The translations under genes and the position numbers were made by a program. 64,000 nucleotides of DNA from positions 62,001-126,000 of the forward strand of contig NZ_MSQB01000001.1 of NCBI RefSeq assembly GCF_002149965.1, written 5' to 3'. A model generated the notes under the pieces. It did not search any database, was not told the origin of the DNA, and saw only the letters and a program-made list of their open reading frames with translations. Positions 39,101-47,067 of the stretch are shown here, one piece after another. How positions within the stretch are numbered: position 1 is the first letter of the stretch; each line of letters starts with the position of its first letter. The DNA comes from Novosphingobium panipatense (GTDB taxonomy: Bacteria > Pseudomonadota > Alphaproteobacteria > Sphingomonadales > Sphingomonadaceae).

Positions 39101-39175
39101 GGAAGGGGATGCGGCAATCGGCACGGCCGCCATAAGGGCCAGTATCGCCGTCGAGGCTCCCAGGATCGCGCGCAT
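36119..39175 (-). CDS. Exported double beta-helix (pectate_lyase_3/GH55-like) protein with C-terminal SMP-30-like propeller
   Basis: From the ATG at 39175 the protein has 1018 residues with signal MRAILGASTAILALMAAVPIAA. Two pectate_lyase_3 starts are seen, GDGRTDDTAAIQQAID (about 45) and GARGDNRSDDTAALQKAID (about 400). This is the twin-helix layout of GH55 exo-beta-1,3-glucanases. The last ~280 residues have propeller-like repeats (GAVDAQGKLYFIDR, LTVDRSGNLLVLSS, VAKDARGRVYVANGQVFVYSPEGQ) as in SMP-30/NHL proteins. It is a paralogue of the protein at 42407-45502. A LacI-type palindrome lies 90 bases upstream. The glycosidase function is inferred from fold only. Confidence 0.8.
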   Translation of the reverse strand: MRAILGASTAILALMAAVPIAASPSVYTAMPDDPSAVTVTAKGDGRTDDTAAIQQAIDKAAQGPAGKGVGGGIVFLPQGTYRISRTLFLWPGVRIFGIGEKRPVIVLGAKTPGFQRGVGHMLVFAGSARERDPKDAREVAFPPPGSVPFNKDVADANPGTFYSALGNIDFRILDGNPAATAIRFHSAQHSFVSHADFDIGSGLAGLYHVANEAEDLHFRGGRYGILAEKPSPAWPFALVDSTFEGQRDAAIREHEAGLTLLNVSIRDTPVGIEIDKGYGDWLWGQDVRFENVSKAGVIVSNENNVYTQVGFQNALASRTPVFARFRESGKTVPGTGQSYKVASFTHGLTLPAFGKMGEYRTQMDAAPISALPAAATSAIRALPPVSDWVNVRSLGARGDNRSDDTAALQKAIDTHRVVYLPSGFYRVSETLRLRPDSVLIGLHPSLTQIVLPDGSPAYAGIGAPKALVESAAGGEAIVAGIGLDTNGNNPRATALLWKAGARSMVNDVKFQGGHGTNRFDGTRTDPYNNNATADPDASRRWDGQYASLWVTQGGGGTFANIWSPSTFAHPGILISDTATPGRIIQASVEHHVRTEIGLNRVSNWELLAPQTEGEAGESGDAVALEIRDSSNILVANLHAYRVTRTRKAAPAAVTLYNSQDIRFRNVHVNAESGLGTCDENGCATFLRLTKFPFENALRDVTHGLDVREREFAVLDVKAAPEPVAPVTFEGARVDKLADGFHSIGGGAVDAQGKLYFIDRQFQRIWSWSESGKLEIVRDAALDPVNLTVDRSGNLLVLSSFGRNGTAYSLKPGSPDTELTIIAPRPAGKPGSAVTVLPVNWWINGEFKDQIDPRTYEFTTLAEMFTRNMARPQAQEYASPDGSVILPAWRVFAQGPSDHRGLRFSDSLDSYGFIQGKPGERVFVTNASENRTYSGVVGAGGTLTGLKPFAERGGEGVAKDARGRVYVANGQVFVYSPEGQEIGRIDVPERPLQLVLGGADRGTLYILTHHALYAARIGQ

Positions 39176-39211
39176 CGGTAGTTTTCTCCGTAGTATCGGC
39201 GGTATTATTAT

Positions 39212-39343
39212 CGTCGTCCCGGACTTGCTCCGGGACCGCTGGCCGGAAACGGCCTCGCTCAGTATGATAGCGCTATCACATTGGCGCCAGCCCGCAAGGT
39301 GGGCTGTCACCGCCAGCGGTCCCGGAGCAAGTCCGGGACGACG
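39212..39343. repeat. Inverted pair of REP-like palindromic elements (31-bp arms)
   Basis: 39212-39242 and 39313-39343 are perfect 31-base inverted copies. Each copy contains its own short hairpin, CCCGGACTTGCTCCGGG. Such CCCGGACTTG..CCGGG units resemble the dispersed palindromes seen in many alphaproteobacterial genomes. The pair brackets the LacI-type operator at 39265 and lies between the TonB receptor stop and the beta-helix gene start. Confidence 0.85.
39265..39278. promoter_or_regulatory. LacI-family-type operator palindrome
   Basis: TGATAGCGCTATCA is a perfect 14-bp palindrome with the central CG and TGA..TCA ends favoured by LacI-family regulators. It lies 90 bases upstream of the ATG at 39175. 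The regulator is unknown; the only LacI gene in the window is at 6279-7307. Confidence 0.55.
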
Positions 39344-39360
39344 CCGACGGCAATGCAGGC

Positions 39361-42330
39361 TTAGAAATTGAAGCGGATGCCCGCGCGGTAGATCCGCCCC
39401 AGGGTGTCGTAGAGCGCCGGGTTGACGTCCAGCCCGGTATTGGTCTGCGGCGAAGCAGTGGGATCCTTGTCGAACAGGTTGTCGATCTTTCCGTAGAGCT
39501 GCAGGTTCTCGTTGAACTTGAAGGTAGCACCGATGTCCACATAGAAAGCGCCCTTCATCGTGTTGTAGTCGATGGTCGGGTGGTTACCGGTGGAGGCCGG
39601 GCAGGACGTCTGGCAGACCACGTACTGGTTGCCGAAAGTACCGTCGCTGATCCAGCGTTCCTGTACGGTGAAGCTGAAGCGGTCGCTGTCGTAAGTCTGC
39701 ACGGCCAGCCACTTCCAGTCGGGCGTGGCACCGGCGTTGTTGCCGGCCTGGTCGATCGGATCGACCCCGGCGATACCGGCGCTAACGATGAACTTCTGGA
39801 TGTGCGTGGCCAGTGCGCGGACGGTGAAGTTGCCCGGCAGGCCCAGCGGCTGCTGCCACTGGTAGCTGGCCTCGATATCGAAGCCGCTGGTCTTCCACGA
39901 GGCGAGGTTGAACGGCTGGACGTTGACGAAGTTGGTGCCCTGTGGCCCGTCCAGCTGGAAGCCGCCGCAGAAGGCCTGGTTGCCGTCGAAGCAGAAACGC
40001 ACGATCTGGTCGGCGGAGAGGGTGGAGACCACGCCGTCCAGCTTGATGTGGTAGTAGTCGAACGAGAGGCTGAGGCCCGGCAGCCACGAGGGACGCGAGA
40101 GCACGATGCCCAGTTCGGTGTTGCGCGCCACTTCCGGCTTCAGGTCGGGGTTGCCGATCGTGTTCTGGAAGATCTGCACCGCCTGGTTGCTGAACGGGTC
40201 GTTGAAGTTCGGCACCGTGGTGACGGTGGGCGCGGCGAACAGTTCGGAGAGGTTGGGCGCGCGTACGTCGCGCGAGGTGACCGCGCGCAGGCGGATGCCG
40301 TCGAGCGGGGTGTCCCAGGTGCCGCCGACCTTCCAGGTCCAGACGGTACCCGAAGTGCTGTAGTGCGTGGCACGGGCGGCGCCGTTCAGGTTGGCGCGGC
40401 CGAAGTCGTCGCTTTTGAGCAGCGGCAGGTCGACTTCCAGGTAGCCTTCGTAGACATCGTACTTGCCGCGACCGTTCTTGTAGTTGCCTGCCGCCCAGTT
40501 GCTGCCCAGCGTGGAATTGAGCAGCGGATCGGCCGGATAGTCCGGGCTGTTGGGGCTGATATCGGAAACGCCCGCGCCATAGGGGTCGGCGTTCACGCGG
40601 TAGAATTCGCGGCGGTATTCGCCGCCGAACGCTACCGAAACCGGACCTGCCCAGGAATCGAAGGGATTGCCCGAGAAGTTGGCGCTGAGAACGTCCTGCG
40701 TCAGCTTGGTATGCTGGAACGGGCCGTTTTCGTGCGGCGCGACATAGGCGAGGGCGGAAGCGGAAGGTGCGAAGTTGCCGAAGATGTTGATCGGCTGGCA
40801 GCCATTGGCCCGCGCCACCGGATCGGCACAGACGATGGCGCCGTCCAGCGCGATCGCATTGGTCCCGGCCACGTAGCGGTTCTGGAGCACGATGTCGCGG
40901 ACGTTGATGTCCGAGATGGTGATGCCGTGTTCGTAATAGGCGTCGTAGTTCCAGTTCGTGCCCACCAGATCGAAGGCACCCTTCAGGCCGCCGACGAAGC
41001 GGTACTGCTTGCGGTTGGTATAGACGCGGGGATCGGGGAACGAGGCATTGGCACTCCCGAATCCGAAACTGGTGATCCCGGCGGTTGCGCAGCGGTCGCG
41101 CACGAGCTGCGGCAGGAACGGATTGGCGCACTGTACCGTCAGCGAACCCCGGTTGTATCCGGGGCTGGGCTGGTTGTTGGTCTTCACTTGCGCGATGTTG
41201 ACGGTGACGTAGGCTTCGTTGTTGTCTGCGAAGTCGTAGCCGATGCGGCCATAGCCGTTGATGCGCTCCAGTGCGGACTTGAGCGAGGCGCCCGATCCCG
41301 GCGCGCCGGAAAGATCCCCGCCTTCGCAGAAGCTGTTGCCGCGGAAGCAGTTGCTGACCTGCCCGTTGCCCAGCGGCTGTCCGTTCGAGCCGTAGTCGAA
41401 ATTGTAGGGCGTGCCGTTGGCGTCGAAGGCAATGCCCTGGAGCGGGCCGTTGTTGATGAGGCCGTAGCGGGCATATTGGTAGGGCTGCGCATAGTCGCGG
41501 TAGTTGAACTGGGGCAGGCCATTGTTGGTCTGACCGGTGTTCATCAGCGTGGTCGCGCGATACCAGTCGCGGCTGCCTGCAAGGTCGGTGCCGAAATCGC
41601 CCGCGCCGACGCCGCCTTCATGGTCGTACTCGCCGCTGACGACGACATGGAGGCGGTCGTCGAGGAACGACTTGCCCCAGGCCGCCTGCACCAGCGCGGT
41701 CTCGTCATCGCCGTACTTGGTGATGCTGCCGAGGATATTGCCCTTGAACCCTTCGAACCGGGTGTCGGTGATGAAGTTGACGACACCGCCCACGGCATCG
41801 GAACCGTAGGAGGCGGAGGCGCCGCCCGTTACCACGTCCACGCGCTTGACCAGCAACTGCGGAAACATGGAAATGTCGGGCACGCCGGTCACGTTGGCGC
41901 CGACCACGCGCTGCCCATCGAGCAGGGTCAGGGTGCGGATCGGCTGGAGGCCGCGCAGGGAGAAAGAGCTGAGGCCCTGCTGTCCGCTCGATGTGCTGAA
42001 GGTGCCGGTGGAGGCGCCGGTAGAGCCCTGGAGCGAGGGCAGCTGCGCGATCGTGGTGAAGATGTTGGGCTGCGCATTGGCGGTGATCTGCTCTTCGCCG
42101 ATCACCGTCGTGGGCGTCGGCGCGTTGAAGCCGCTGGTGGTGATGCGCGAACCGGTGACCACGATTTCCGAGGCCTGACGCTCGGAAACGGGTTCGGCCG
42201 GGGTCTCTGCCGGAGCAGGCGGCTGTGGGCTCTGTTCCTGAGCGTGAGCCGCGCCTGCAAGCGATACGGCGACGAGCGCGACGAGGCTGGCCCCGGCGCG
42301 CTGGTGGTGCATGATGGTCCTCATTTTCAT
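39361..42330 (-). CDS. TonB-dependent receptor
   Basis: From the ATG at 42330 (GGGAAGG eight bases upstream) the protein has 989 residues. The signal peptide ends near AGAAHAQEQ, and a proline-rich linker follows. The TonB-box region reads SEIVVTGSRITTSGFNAPTPTTV. The plug carries IFTTIAQLPSLQGSTG, LRGLQPIRTLTLLDGQRVVGANV and SYGSDAVGGVVNFI. The last strand ends RAGIRFNF. It lies between two paralogous beta-helix genes on the same strand and probably imports oligosaccharides they produce. It belongs to a different subclass from the receptor at 32083. Confidence 0.93.
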   Translation of the reverse strand: MKMRTIMHHQRAGASLVALVAVSLAGAAHAQEQSPQPPAPAETPAEPVSERQASEIVVTGSRITTSGFNAPTPTTVIGEEQITANAQPNIFTTIAQLPSLQGSTGASTGTFSTSSGQQGLSSFSLRGLQPIRTLTLLDGQRVVGANVTGVPDISMFPQLLVKRVDVVTGGASASYGSDAVGGVVNFITDTRFEGFKGNILGSITKYGDDETALVQAAWGKSFLDDRLHVVVSGEYDHEGGVGAGDFGTDLAGSRDWYRATTLMNTGQTNNGLPQFNYRDYAQPYQYARYGLINNGPLQGIAFDANGTPYNFDYGSNGQPLGNGQVSNCFRGNSFCEGGDLSGAPGSGASLKSALERINGYGRIGYDFADNNEAYVTVNIAQVKTNNQPSPGYNRGSLTVQCANPFLPQLVRDRCATAGITSFGFGSANASFPDPRVYTNRKQYRFVGGLKGAFDLVGTNWNYDAYYEHGITISDINVRDIVLQNRYVAGTNAIALDGAIVCADPVARANGCQPINIFGNFAPSASALAYVAPHENGPFQHTKLTQDVLSANFSGNPFDSWAGPVSVAFGGEYRREFYRVNADPYGAGVSDISPNSPDYPADPLLNSTLGSNWAAGNYKNGRGKYDVYEGYLEVDLPLLKSDDFGRANLNGAARATHYSTSGTVWTWKVGGTWDTPLDGIRLRAVTSRDVRAPNLSELFAAPTVTTVPNFNDPFSNQAVQIFQNTIGNPDLKPEVARNTELGIVLSRPSWLPGLSLSFDYYHIKLDGVVSTLSADQIVRFCFDGNQAFCGGFQLDGPQGTNFVNVQPFNLASWKTSGFDIEASYQWQQPLGLPGNFTVRALATHIQKFIVSAGIAGVDPIDQAGNNAGATPDWKWLAVQTYDSDRFSFTVQERWISDGTFGNQYVVCQTSCPASTGNHPTIDYNTMKGAFYVDIGATFKFNENLQLYGKIDNLFDKDPTASPQTNTGLDVNPALYDTLGRIYRAGIRFNF

Positions 42331-42406
42331 CGATCCTTCCCCTCTTCCTTCCCGGCCGTCTCTTCCCAGGGCGGCCGTACTATTCGTGTGATCTGGTGCG
42401 GCGCGG

Positions 42407-45400
42407 TCACGGATGCGCGGCGTAAAGTGCATTGTGCGTCAGGATGAACAGCGTGGCGCCGTCGGCGCCGCCGAACAGGATCTGCAGCGGGCGGTCGGGC
42501 ACATCGATCCGGCCCTGCTGCCTGCCGTCGGGCGCGTAGACGTAGATCTGGCCGTTCGCGACGTAGACCCGGCCCTGCCGGTCCACCGCGACGCTCTCGC
42601 CGCCGCGATCGGCGAATGGCTTGAGGTCCTGCAGGGCCCCACCCTGGCCGACCGCGGCGCTGTAGGTCCTGTTCTCGGAACCGTTGGTGACGAAGATCCG
42701 CTCGTTCGCACGACCGGAGATCAGACCGTTCGCGTTGAGGCTGTGGGACCAGCGCCAGCCGACATGATCGGTAGGGCCCTGCTGCCAGACGCGGAAGGCG
42801 GGCAGCGCCAGGCTGCCGTCGGGCGAGACATATTCCTGCGCCTTGGCCGCACCGGCATCCTGCGCGAACAGTTCGGCCAGGGTGGTGAACTGGTAGGTCT
42901 TGTGATCGAGCTGGTCGCGGAACTCGCCGTTGACCCACCAGTTGACCGGAACCAGCGTCCGGGCGGCGGACCCAGCCCTGCCGCGCACCGGGGTCGGGGC
43001 GATCACGGTCATCTGGTCCTTGGGACCGGCCGGATCTATCGAATAGACACCGGCCTTTGCGCCGAGCGAGGACAGCACCAGCAGGTGGCCGGATGCATCG
43101 ACGGCCAGGTTCACCGGGTCGAGCGCATTGTCGCGCACCACTTCCAGCCCGCGCTCGCCTGTCCAGCGATGGATGCGCTGGAAGCGGCGGTCGATGAAGT
43201 AGAGCGCGCCCTTGGCGTCGGTCGCCGCGCCGGAGATCGACCAGAAGCCGTTGGCCAGCTTCTCCACGGGCACGGACGATGCCGCAGCGGCGGCAGCGGT
43301 GCCGCTTTTTGCGACGTCGAGGCTGGCGAACTCGCGCTCGCGCACGACGCTCTTGCCGGTCACGTCCTCAATGGCGTTGTCGAACGGGTACTTGCTGGCG
43401 CGCAGGAAGGTGCCGCAGCCTTCGTCGTCGCAGGTGGCATAGCCGCTCTCGGCATTGACGTGGACGTTGCGGAAGCGGATCTCGCCGGAATTGAACAGCT
43501 TCGCGGCGCTGCGTGCCGGGTGGTAGCTGCGGGTCACGCGATAGGCATGGTAGTTGGCGAAAAGGAGATTGCGCGAATTGCGGATCTCCAGCGAGACGGC
43601 GTCCGGGCCGTCGCCCACTTCCTGTTCGGTCTGGGGGGCCAGGAATTCCCAGTTCTGCACGTTGTCGAGCACGATCTCGTTGCGGGCGTGATGCTCTACC
43701 GACATCTCGTAGACATGGCCGGGGGTGCTGGTATCCGTCACCATGAGACCGGCCTGCGCGAAGGTATTCGGGCTCCACACGTCCGCAAAAGTGCCGCCGC
43801 CGCCGTCGGTCACCCAGATGCTGGGATATTGCGCGTCCCAGCGCCCGTCCGCGACGGGATCCCCGCTGCGGGCGGAAAGCGAACCCAGCGGCTTGCCGTC
43901 GGCGGTTGGAGTGCCGCCGCCGCCCATGATCTTCACGTCCTCGACCAGGCTGTTCTCGCCCGAGCGCCAGAGGAGGGCGGCAGCGCGCGGATTGACGCGG
44001 CCGGTGAACAGGCCGAGGCCCGAGACGATATTGTCGCCGCCGCGCGGGCTTTCGAGGATCGGCAGAACCGCGCCGAGACCGGCATGGGCGGCATTGCCGT
44101 CCGGGATGGGGATGTAGAGCTGCGTCATTGCCGGATGGAGGCCGATCAGCACGCTGTCCGGCCGCAGGGTCAGGCGGTTGGTCACCTTGTAGAAGCCCGC
44201 GGGGAAATAGAGCACGCGGTTCGCGTCGATGGCGCGCTGGATCGCGGCGGTATCGTCGGCCTTGCCGTCGCCCATTGCGCCCTGGCTGCGCACGTCGACC
44301 CATTCGTTCATCGGCGGCAGATCGCGGATCGCACCCTTGCGTGGTGCGGGCAGGGCGGAAAGGCTCTCGATCTCCGCTTTCGTCGCATAGGCCCCGTCGC
44401 TGCCGAGCGCGGGGACGGCGAGGCCGTAGGAAAAGTCCGAAACCTTGTAGGCGGGGCCCTTGCCTGCAACCGTTCGCCCGCTGTCCCGGAAGCGGGCGAA
44501 GACCGGCGTGCCGCTGGCGAGGGCATTCTCGAAGCCGATCTGGGTGAAGACATTGTTCTCGTTCGAGATGACGACGCCTGCCTTGCTGACGTTCTCGAAC
44601 CGGACGTCCTTGCCCCAGAGGCTGTCGCCGTAACCGCGATCGACCTCGATTCCGACCGGCGTGTCGCGGATGAGGACATTGACCATGGTCAGCCCCACCT
44701 CGTGTTCGCGGACGGCGGCATCGCGCTGCCCGTCGAAGCTGGAATCGAGCAGGGTGAACTGCCAGGCGGGAGACGTCTTCTCGGTGACGATGCCGTAGCG
44801 GCCGCCGTGGAAGTGGACGTTCTCGATGACGTTTCCGGCCTGATAGACCCCGGCGAAGGCCGAGCCGAGGCGAAAGTCCATGTGGCTGAGGAAGGCGTGC
44901 TGGGCCATGCGGAAGCGCACGCCGGCAGCGGCCGGGTTGCCTTCGCCGATCTCGATGTCGAGATTGCTCATGGCGGAATAGAACGTGCCGGAATTGGCGT
45001 CCCGCACCGTCTTGTCGCGGGGGACGACGGTTGGCACCGGGACGGGTACCTTGCCGACGGCGTATTGATCGTCCCCGGCGAAGACGATCATCGTCGAGAC
45101 GCCCTTCTGGAAGCCCGGCGTGCGCGGCGCCAGGAATATGGTCGGGCGCTGCTGTCCCACGCCGTAGATCCGCACGCCCGCAGGCACCACCAGCGAGCGG
45201 GTGATGCGGTAACGGCCGGTAGGCAGGAAGACCATGCCGTGGCCGCCTGCGTCACGGGCCATGGCGCTGGCATTGTCCAGGGCCTGCTGGATCGCGGCGG
45301 TATCGTCGGTCCGCCCGTCGCCCACGCCCTTGACGGTGACGGCGCGGGGTTCGCTCGGGGCGACAGGGAATACGGAAGGGCCGGGCGCGGTTTCGGCAGC

Positions 45401-45502
45401 GTGGGCGCTACCTATGGGAACACTGGCCATGGGAACACCGGCCATGGGAACGAGTGCGCTTGCCGCCAGCAAGGCCGCTACCATTTCGCTGCGTCCGATC
45501 AT
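42407..45502 (-). CDS. Exported double beta-helix (pectate_lyase_3/GH55-like) protein with C-terminal SMP-30-like propeller, paralogue
   Basis: The 1031-residue protein has the same architecture as the one at 36119-39175: signal peptide, GDGRTDDTAAIQQALD (about 62), GDGKADDTAAIQRAID (about 410), then a propeller-like C-terminus (AATDAKGALYFIDRRFQRIHRW, VAVDRQGRVYVANGQIYVYAPDGRQ). The two align nearly end to end and are ancient tandem duplicates now split by a TonB receptor. The signal region has a 5-residue tandem repeat (PMAGVPMASVPIG). It is the first gene of the minus-strand cluster. Enzymatic activity is not proven. Confidence 0.8.
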   Translation of the reverse strand: MIGRSEMVAALLAASALVPMAGVPMASVPIGSAHAAETAPGPSVFPVAPSEPRAVTVKGVGDGRTDDTAAIQQALDNASAMARDAGGHGMVFLPTGRYRITRSLVVPAGVRIYGVGQQRPTIFLAPRTPGFQKGVSTMIVFAGDDQYAVGKVPVPVPTVVPRDKTVRDANSGTFYSAMSNLDIEIGEGNPAAAGVRFRMAQHAFLSHMDFRLGSAFAGVYQAGNVIENVHFHGGRYGIVTEKTSPAWQFTLLDSSFDGQRDAAVREHEVGLTMVNVLIRDTPVGIEVDRGYGDSLWGKDVRFENVSKAGVVISNENNVFTQIGFENALASGTPVFARFRDSGRTVAGKGPAYKVSDFSYGLAVPALGSDGAYATKAEIESLSALPAPRKGAIRDLPPMNEWVDVRSQGAMGDGKADDTAAIQRAIDANRVLYFPAGFYKVTNRLTLRPDSVLIGLHPAMTQLYIPIPDGNAAHAGLGAVLPILESPRGGDNIVSGLGLFTGRVNPRAAALLWRSGENSLVEDVKIMGGGGTPTADGKPLGSLSARSGDPVADGRWDAQYPSIWVTDGGGGTFADVWSPNTFAQAGLMVTDTSTPGHVYEMSVEHHARNEIVLDNVQNWEFLAPQTEQEVGDGPDAVSLEIRNSRNLLFANYHAYRVTRSYHPARSAAKLFNSGEIRFRNVHVNAESGYATCDDEGCGTFLRASKYPFDNAIEDVTGKSVVREREFASLDVAKSGTAAAAAASSVPVEKLANGFWSISGAATDAKGALYFIDRRFQRIHRWTGERGLEVVRDNALDPVNLAVDASGHLLVLSSLGAKAGVYSIDPAGPKDQMTVIAPTPVRGRAGSAARTLVPVNWWVNGEFRDQLDHKTYQFTTLAELFAQDAGAAKAQEYVSPDGSLALPAFRVWQQGPTDHVGWRWSHSLNANGLISGRANERIFVTNGSENRTYSAAVGQGGALQDLKPFADRGGESVAVDRQGRVYVANGQIYVYAPDGRQQGRIDVPDRPLQILFGGADGATLFILTHNALYAAHP
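45413..45457. repeat. 15-base tandem repeat inside a signal-peptide coding region
   Basis: Three units (TATGGGAACACTGGC, CATGGGAACACCGGC, CATGGGAACGAGTGC) encode the repeats around PMAGVPMASVPIG in the beta-helix protein signal peptide. The copies differ slightly, so the expansion is not very recent. Confidence 0.75.
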
Positions 45503-45633
45503 TGCCGCCTCCCTGTCGGTTCTCTCTCGCGCATTGTGCTAACCGGAGCGGGCGGGCTTGGCACTTGCGACAAAGGTCGTAGTTCCCAGCCGGGGGGTCG
45601 CGCTTCTATATCGCCCCATCATCGCGGTGCGCT

Positions 45634-46200
45634 TTGCCATCGCCGGGCTGCAAGGACCCCGTTTTGCCAGGATACTCAGGAAGCGCCGCCTTCTATCAGG
45701 GCGCGATCATCGTCATGGGCGTCAGCGGCTGTGGCAAGTCGACCCTCGGCGCATTGCTGGCCGAGGCGCTGGACTGCTCCTTTCTCGAAGGCGACGCATT
45801 CCATGCGCCCGAGGCGGTCGACAAGATGCGGGCCGGGCAACCCCTGACCGACGAGGACCGCTGGCCCTGGCTGGACAGGCTGGGCGCGGCGGCCGCCGAA
45901 GCCGTCTCGGAAAAGGGACGCGTCGTCCTCGCCTGCTCGGCGCTGCGGCTTGCCTATCGTGACCGCCTCCGCGCGGCGATCGGCGCGGGCACGCATTTCG
46001 TCCTGCTGGAAACGAGCCGGGAGAACCTCTTCGCCCGGCTGGAGAACCGGCCGGGACATTACATGCCCGCCAGCCTGCTCGACAGCCAGCTCGCCACCCT
46101 GGAAACGCCACAGGACTGCGAGCAGGCACTGGTATTGGCAAGCGATGCACCGCCGGAAATCCTGCGCGATACCGTGCTGAGAGCGCTTCGCCCGGATTGA
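45634..46200 (+). CDS. gntK: Gluconokinase GntK
   Basis: The kinase phosphorylates D-gluconate to 6-phosphogluconate in the cytoplasm for the Entner-Doudoroff route. The P-loop is MGVSGCGKST (VMGVSG is the family start). LEGDAFHAPEAVDKMRAGQPLTDEDRWPWL is the gluconate-binding segment, and LACSALRLAYRDRLR and ENRPGHYMPASLLDSQLATLE are standard GntK blocks. The start is uncertain. The ATG at 45634 gives 188 residues, a TTG at 45664 has AAGGA upstream, and the ATG at 45715 begins right at the P-loop. It converges on gntR across a long inverted repeat. Confidence 0.93.
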   Translation: MPSPGCKDPVLPGYSGSAAFYQGAIIVMGVSGCGKSTLGALLAEALDCSFLEGDAFHAPEAVDKMRAGQPLTDEDRWPWLDRLGAAAAEAVSEKGRVVLACSALRLAYRDRLRAAIGAGTHFVLLETSRENLFARLENRPGHYMPASLLDSQLATLETPQDCEQALVLASDAPPEILRDTVLRALRPD

Positions 46201-46203
46201 TTT

Positions 46204-46356
46204 CCTGCGAAAGCCTGTCGCCATGCAGTCCAGGTGGAGCCGAGAAGTGTGATTTCCGAGCATCGGAGCGCAGCGGACTTTCGGTCCGTGAGCACCGAAG
46301 CGCAAGAAATCGCGCTTCTCGGCTCCACCTGGACTGCATGGCGGCAGGCTTTCAGG
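46204..46356. repeat. Large inverted repeat between convergent gntK and gntR
   Basis: 46221-46247 and 46315-46341 are perfect 27-base inverted copies. Imperfect pairing (CCTGCGAAAGCCTGTCG with CGGCAGGCTTTCAGG) extends to the outer ends. The 67-base centre is itself weakly self-complementary. It can act as a bidirectional terminator and overlaps the last codons of gntR. Confidence 0.8.
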
Positions 46357-47029
46357 GCATCAAGCGGCGGCGGCCTTCCCACAAGTGCCAGCGCATCGCC
46401 AGTGCCGCGCCTTCGGTATCCTGCGCGCGGATCGCCTCGACTATCACCTCGTGCTCCCGCAGCATTGCGGCGATGACCTCGGGCGGGCGCGAGCGCGAGA
46501 TATCGACGCCCGCGCGCATGATCTTGTCCACATCCGACCAGAGCGCGTCGAAGGCAACCAGGAAGGCGGGATTGCCGGTGGCCACGGCGATACGGCGATG
46601 CAGTTCCATGTCTTCGGTATGGGCGGGCGCATTGGAGAGAAGGGCGTCGCGCAGCATCTCCATGCCTTCCTCGACATGGGCCATTTCCAGCGCGGTGCGC
46701 CGGGTCGCAGCGAGCCGGGCCGCTTCCGCCTCCAGCACGAAGCGCACTTCGTAGCTGCCGAGCGTCACCGGAAGCTCGGTCATCGGCATGAAGGCGGCCA
46801 GCCGTTCCGAGGGGCGGCTCTTGACGAAGGATCCCGCCCCGCGCCGCGCCTCGGTAATGCCGTCGGAGGCGAGCCGCACCAGGGCCTCACGAACGATGGC
46901 GCGGGATACGCCGAACATCTCCGCCAGCCGCGCTTCCGAAGGCAGGCGCGCGCCTACTTCCAGATCCTTCGACTTGATGATCTCGACGATGCCCGCATAG
47001 GCATGGTCGGAAAGCCGTGCCTGGTTCAT
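46352..47029 (-). CDS. FadR/GntR family transcriptional regulator
   Basis: The 225-residue regulator has an N-terminal GntR winged helix (YAGIVEIIKSKDLEVGARLPSEARLAEMFGVSRAIVREAL). An FCD effector domain follows, with metal ligands suggested by LHRRIAVATGNP and LREHEVIVEAIRAQDTEGAALAMRWHLWEG. It lies downstream of gntP on the same strand and faces gntK, so it probably represses gluconate uptake and phosphorylation in response to gluconate or a related acid. An inverted-repeat element separates it from gntP. Confidence 0.9.
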   Translation of the reverse strand: MNQARLSDHAYAGIVEIIKSKDLEVGARLPSEARLAEMFGVSRAIVREALVRLASDGITEARRGAGSFVKSRPSERLAAFMPMTELPVTLGSYEVRFVLEAEAARLAATRRTALEMAHVEEGMEMLRDALLSNAPAHTEDMELHRRIAVATGNPAFLVAFDALWSDVDKIMRAGVDISRSRPPEVIAAMLREHEVIVEAIRAQDTEGAALAMRWHLWEGRRRLMP

Positions 47030-47067
47030 CGCTCGTGCTGCCTGCCCGTCGTCATGCCTCCTCCTAA

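Noticed and set aside
36068-39181. Very long open frame of ~1037 codons on the plus strand
   Set aside because: It lies exactly opposite a well-supported beta-helix protein, has no recognisable domain, and its composition is that of an antisense frame in high-GC DNA.
39580-42447. Open frame of 955 codons opposite a TonB receptor
   Set aside because: It is antisense to a receptor with clear plug and barrel motifs; the frame is open only because of codon bias.
42413-45847. Open frame of 1144 codons on the plus strand
   Set aside because: It is the mirror of the second beta-helix protein; no signal peptide, domain or ribosome site supports it.
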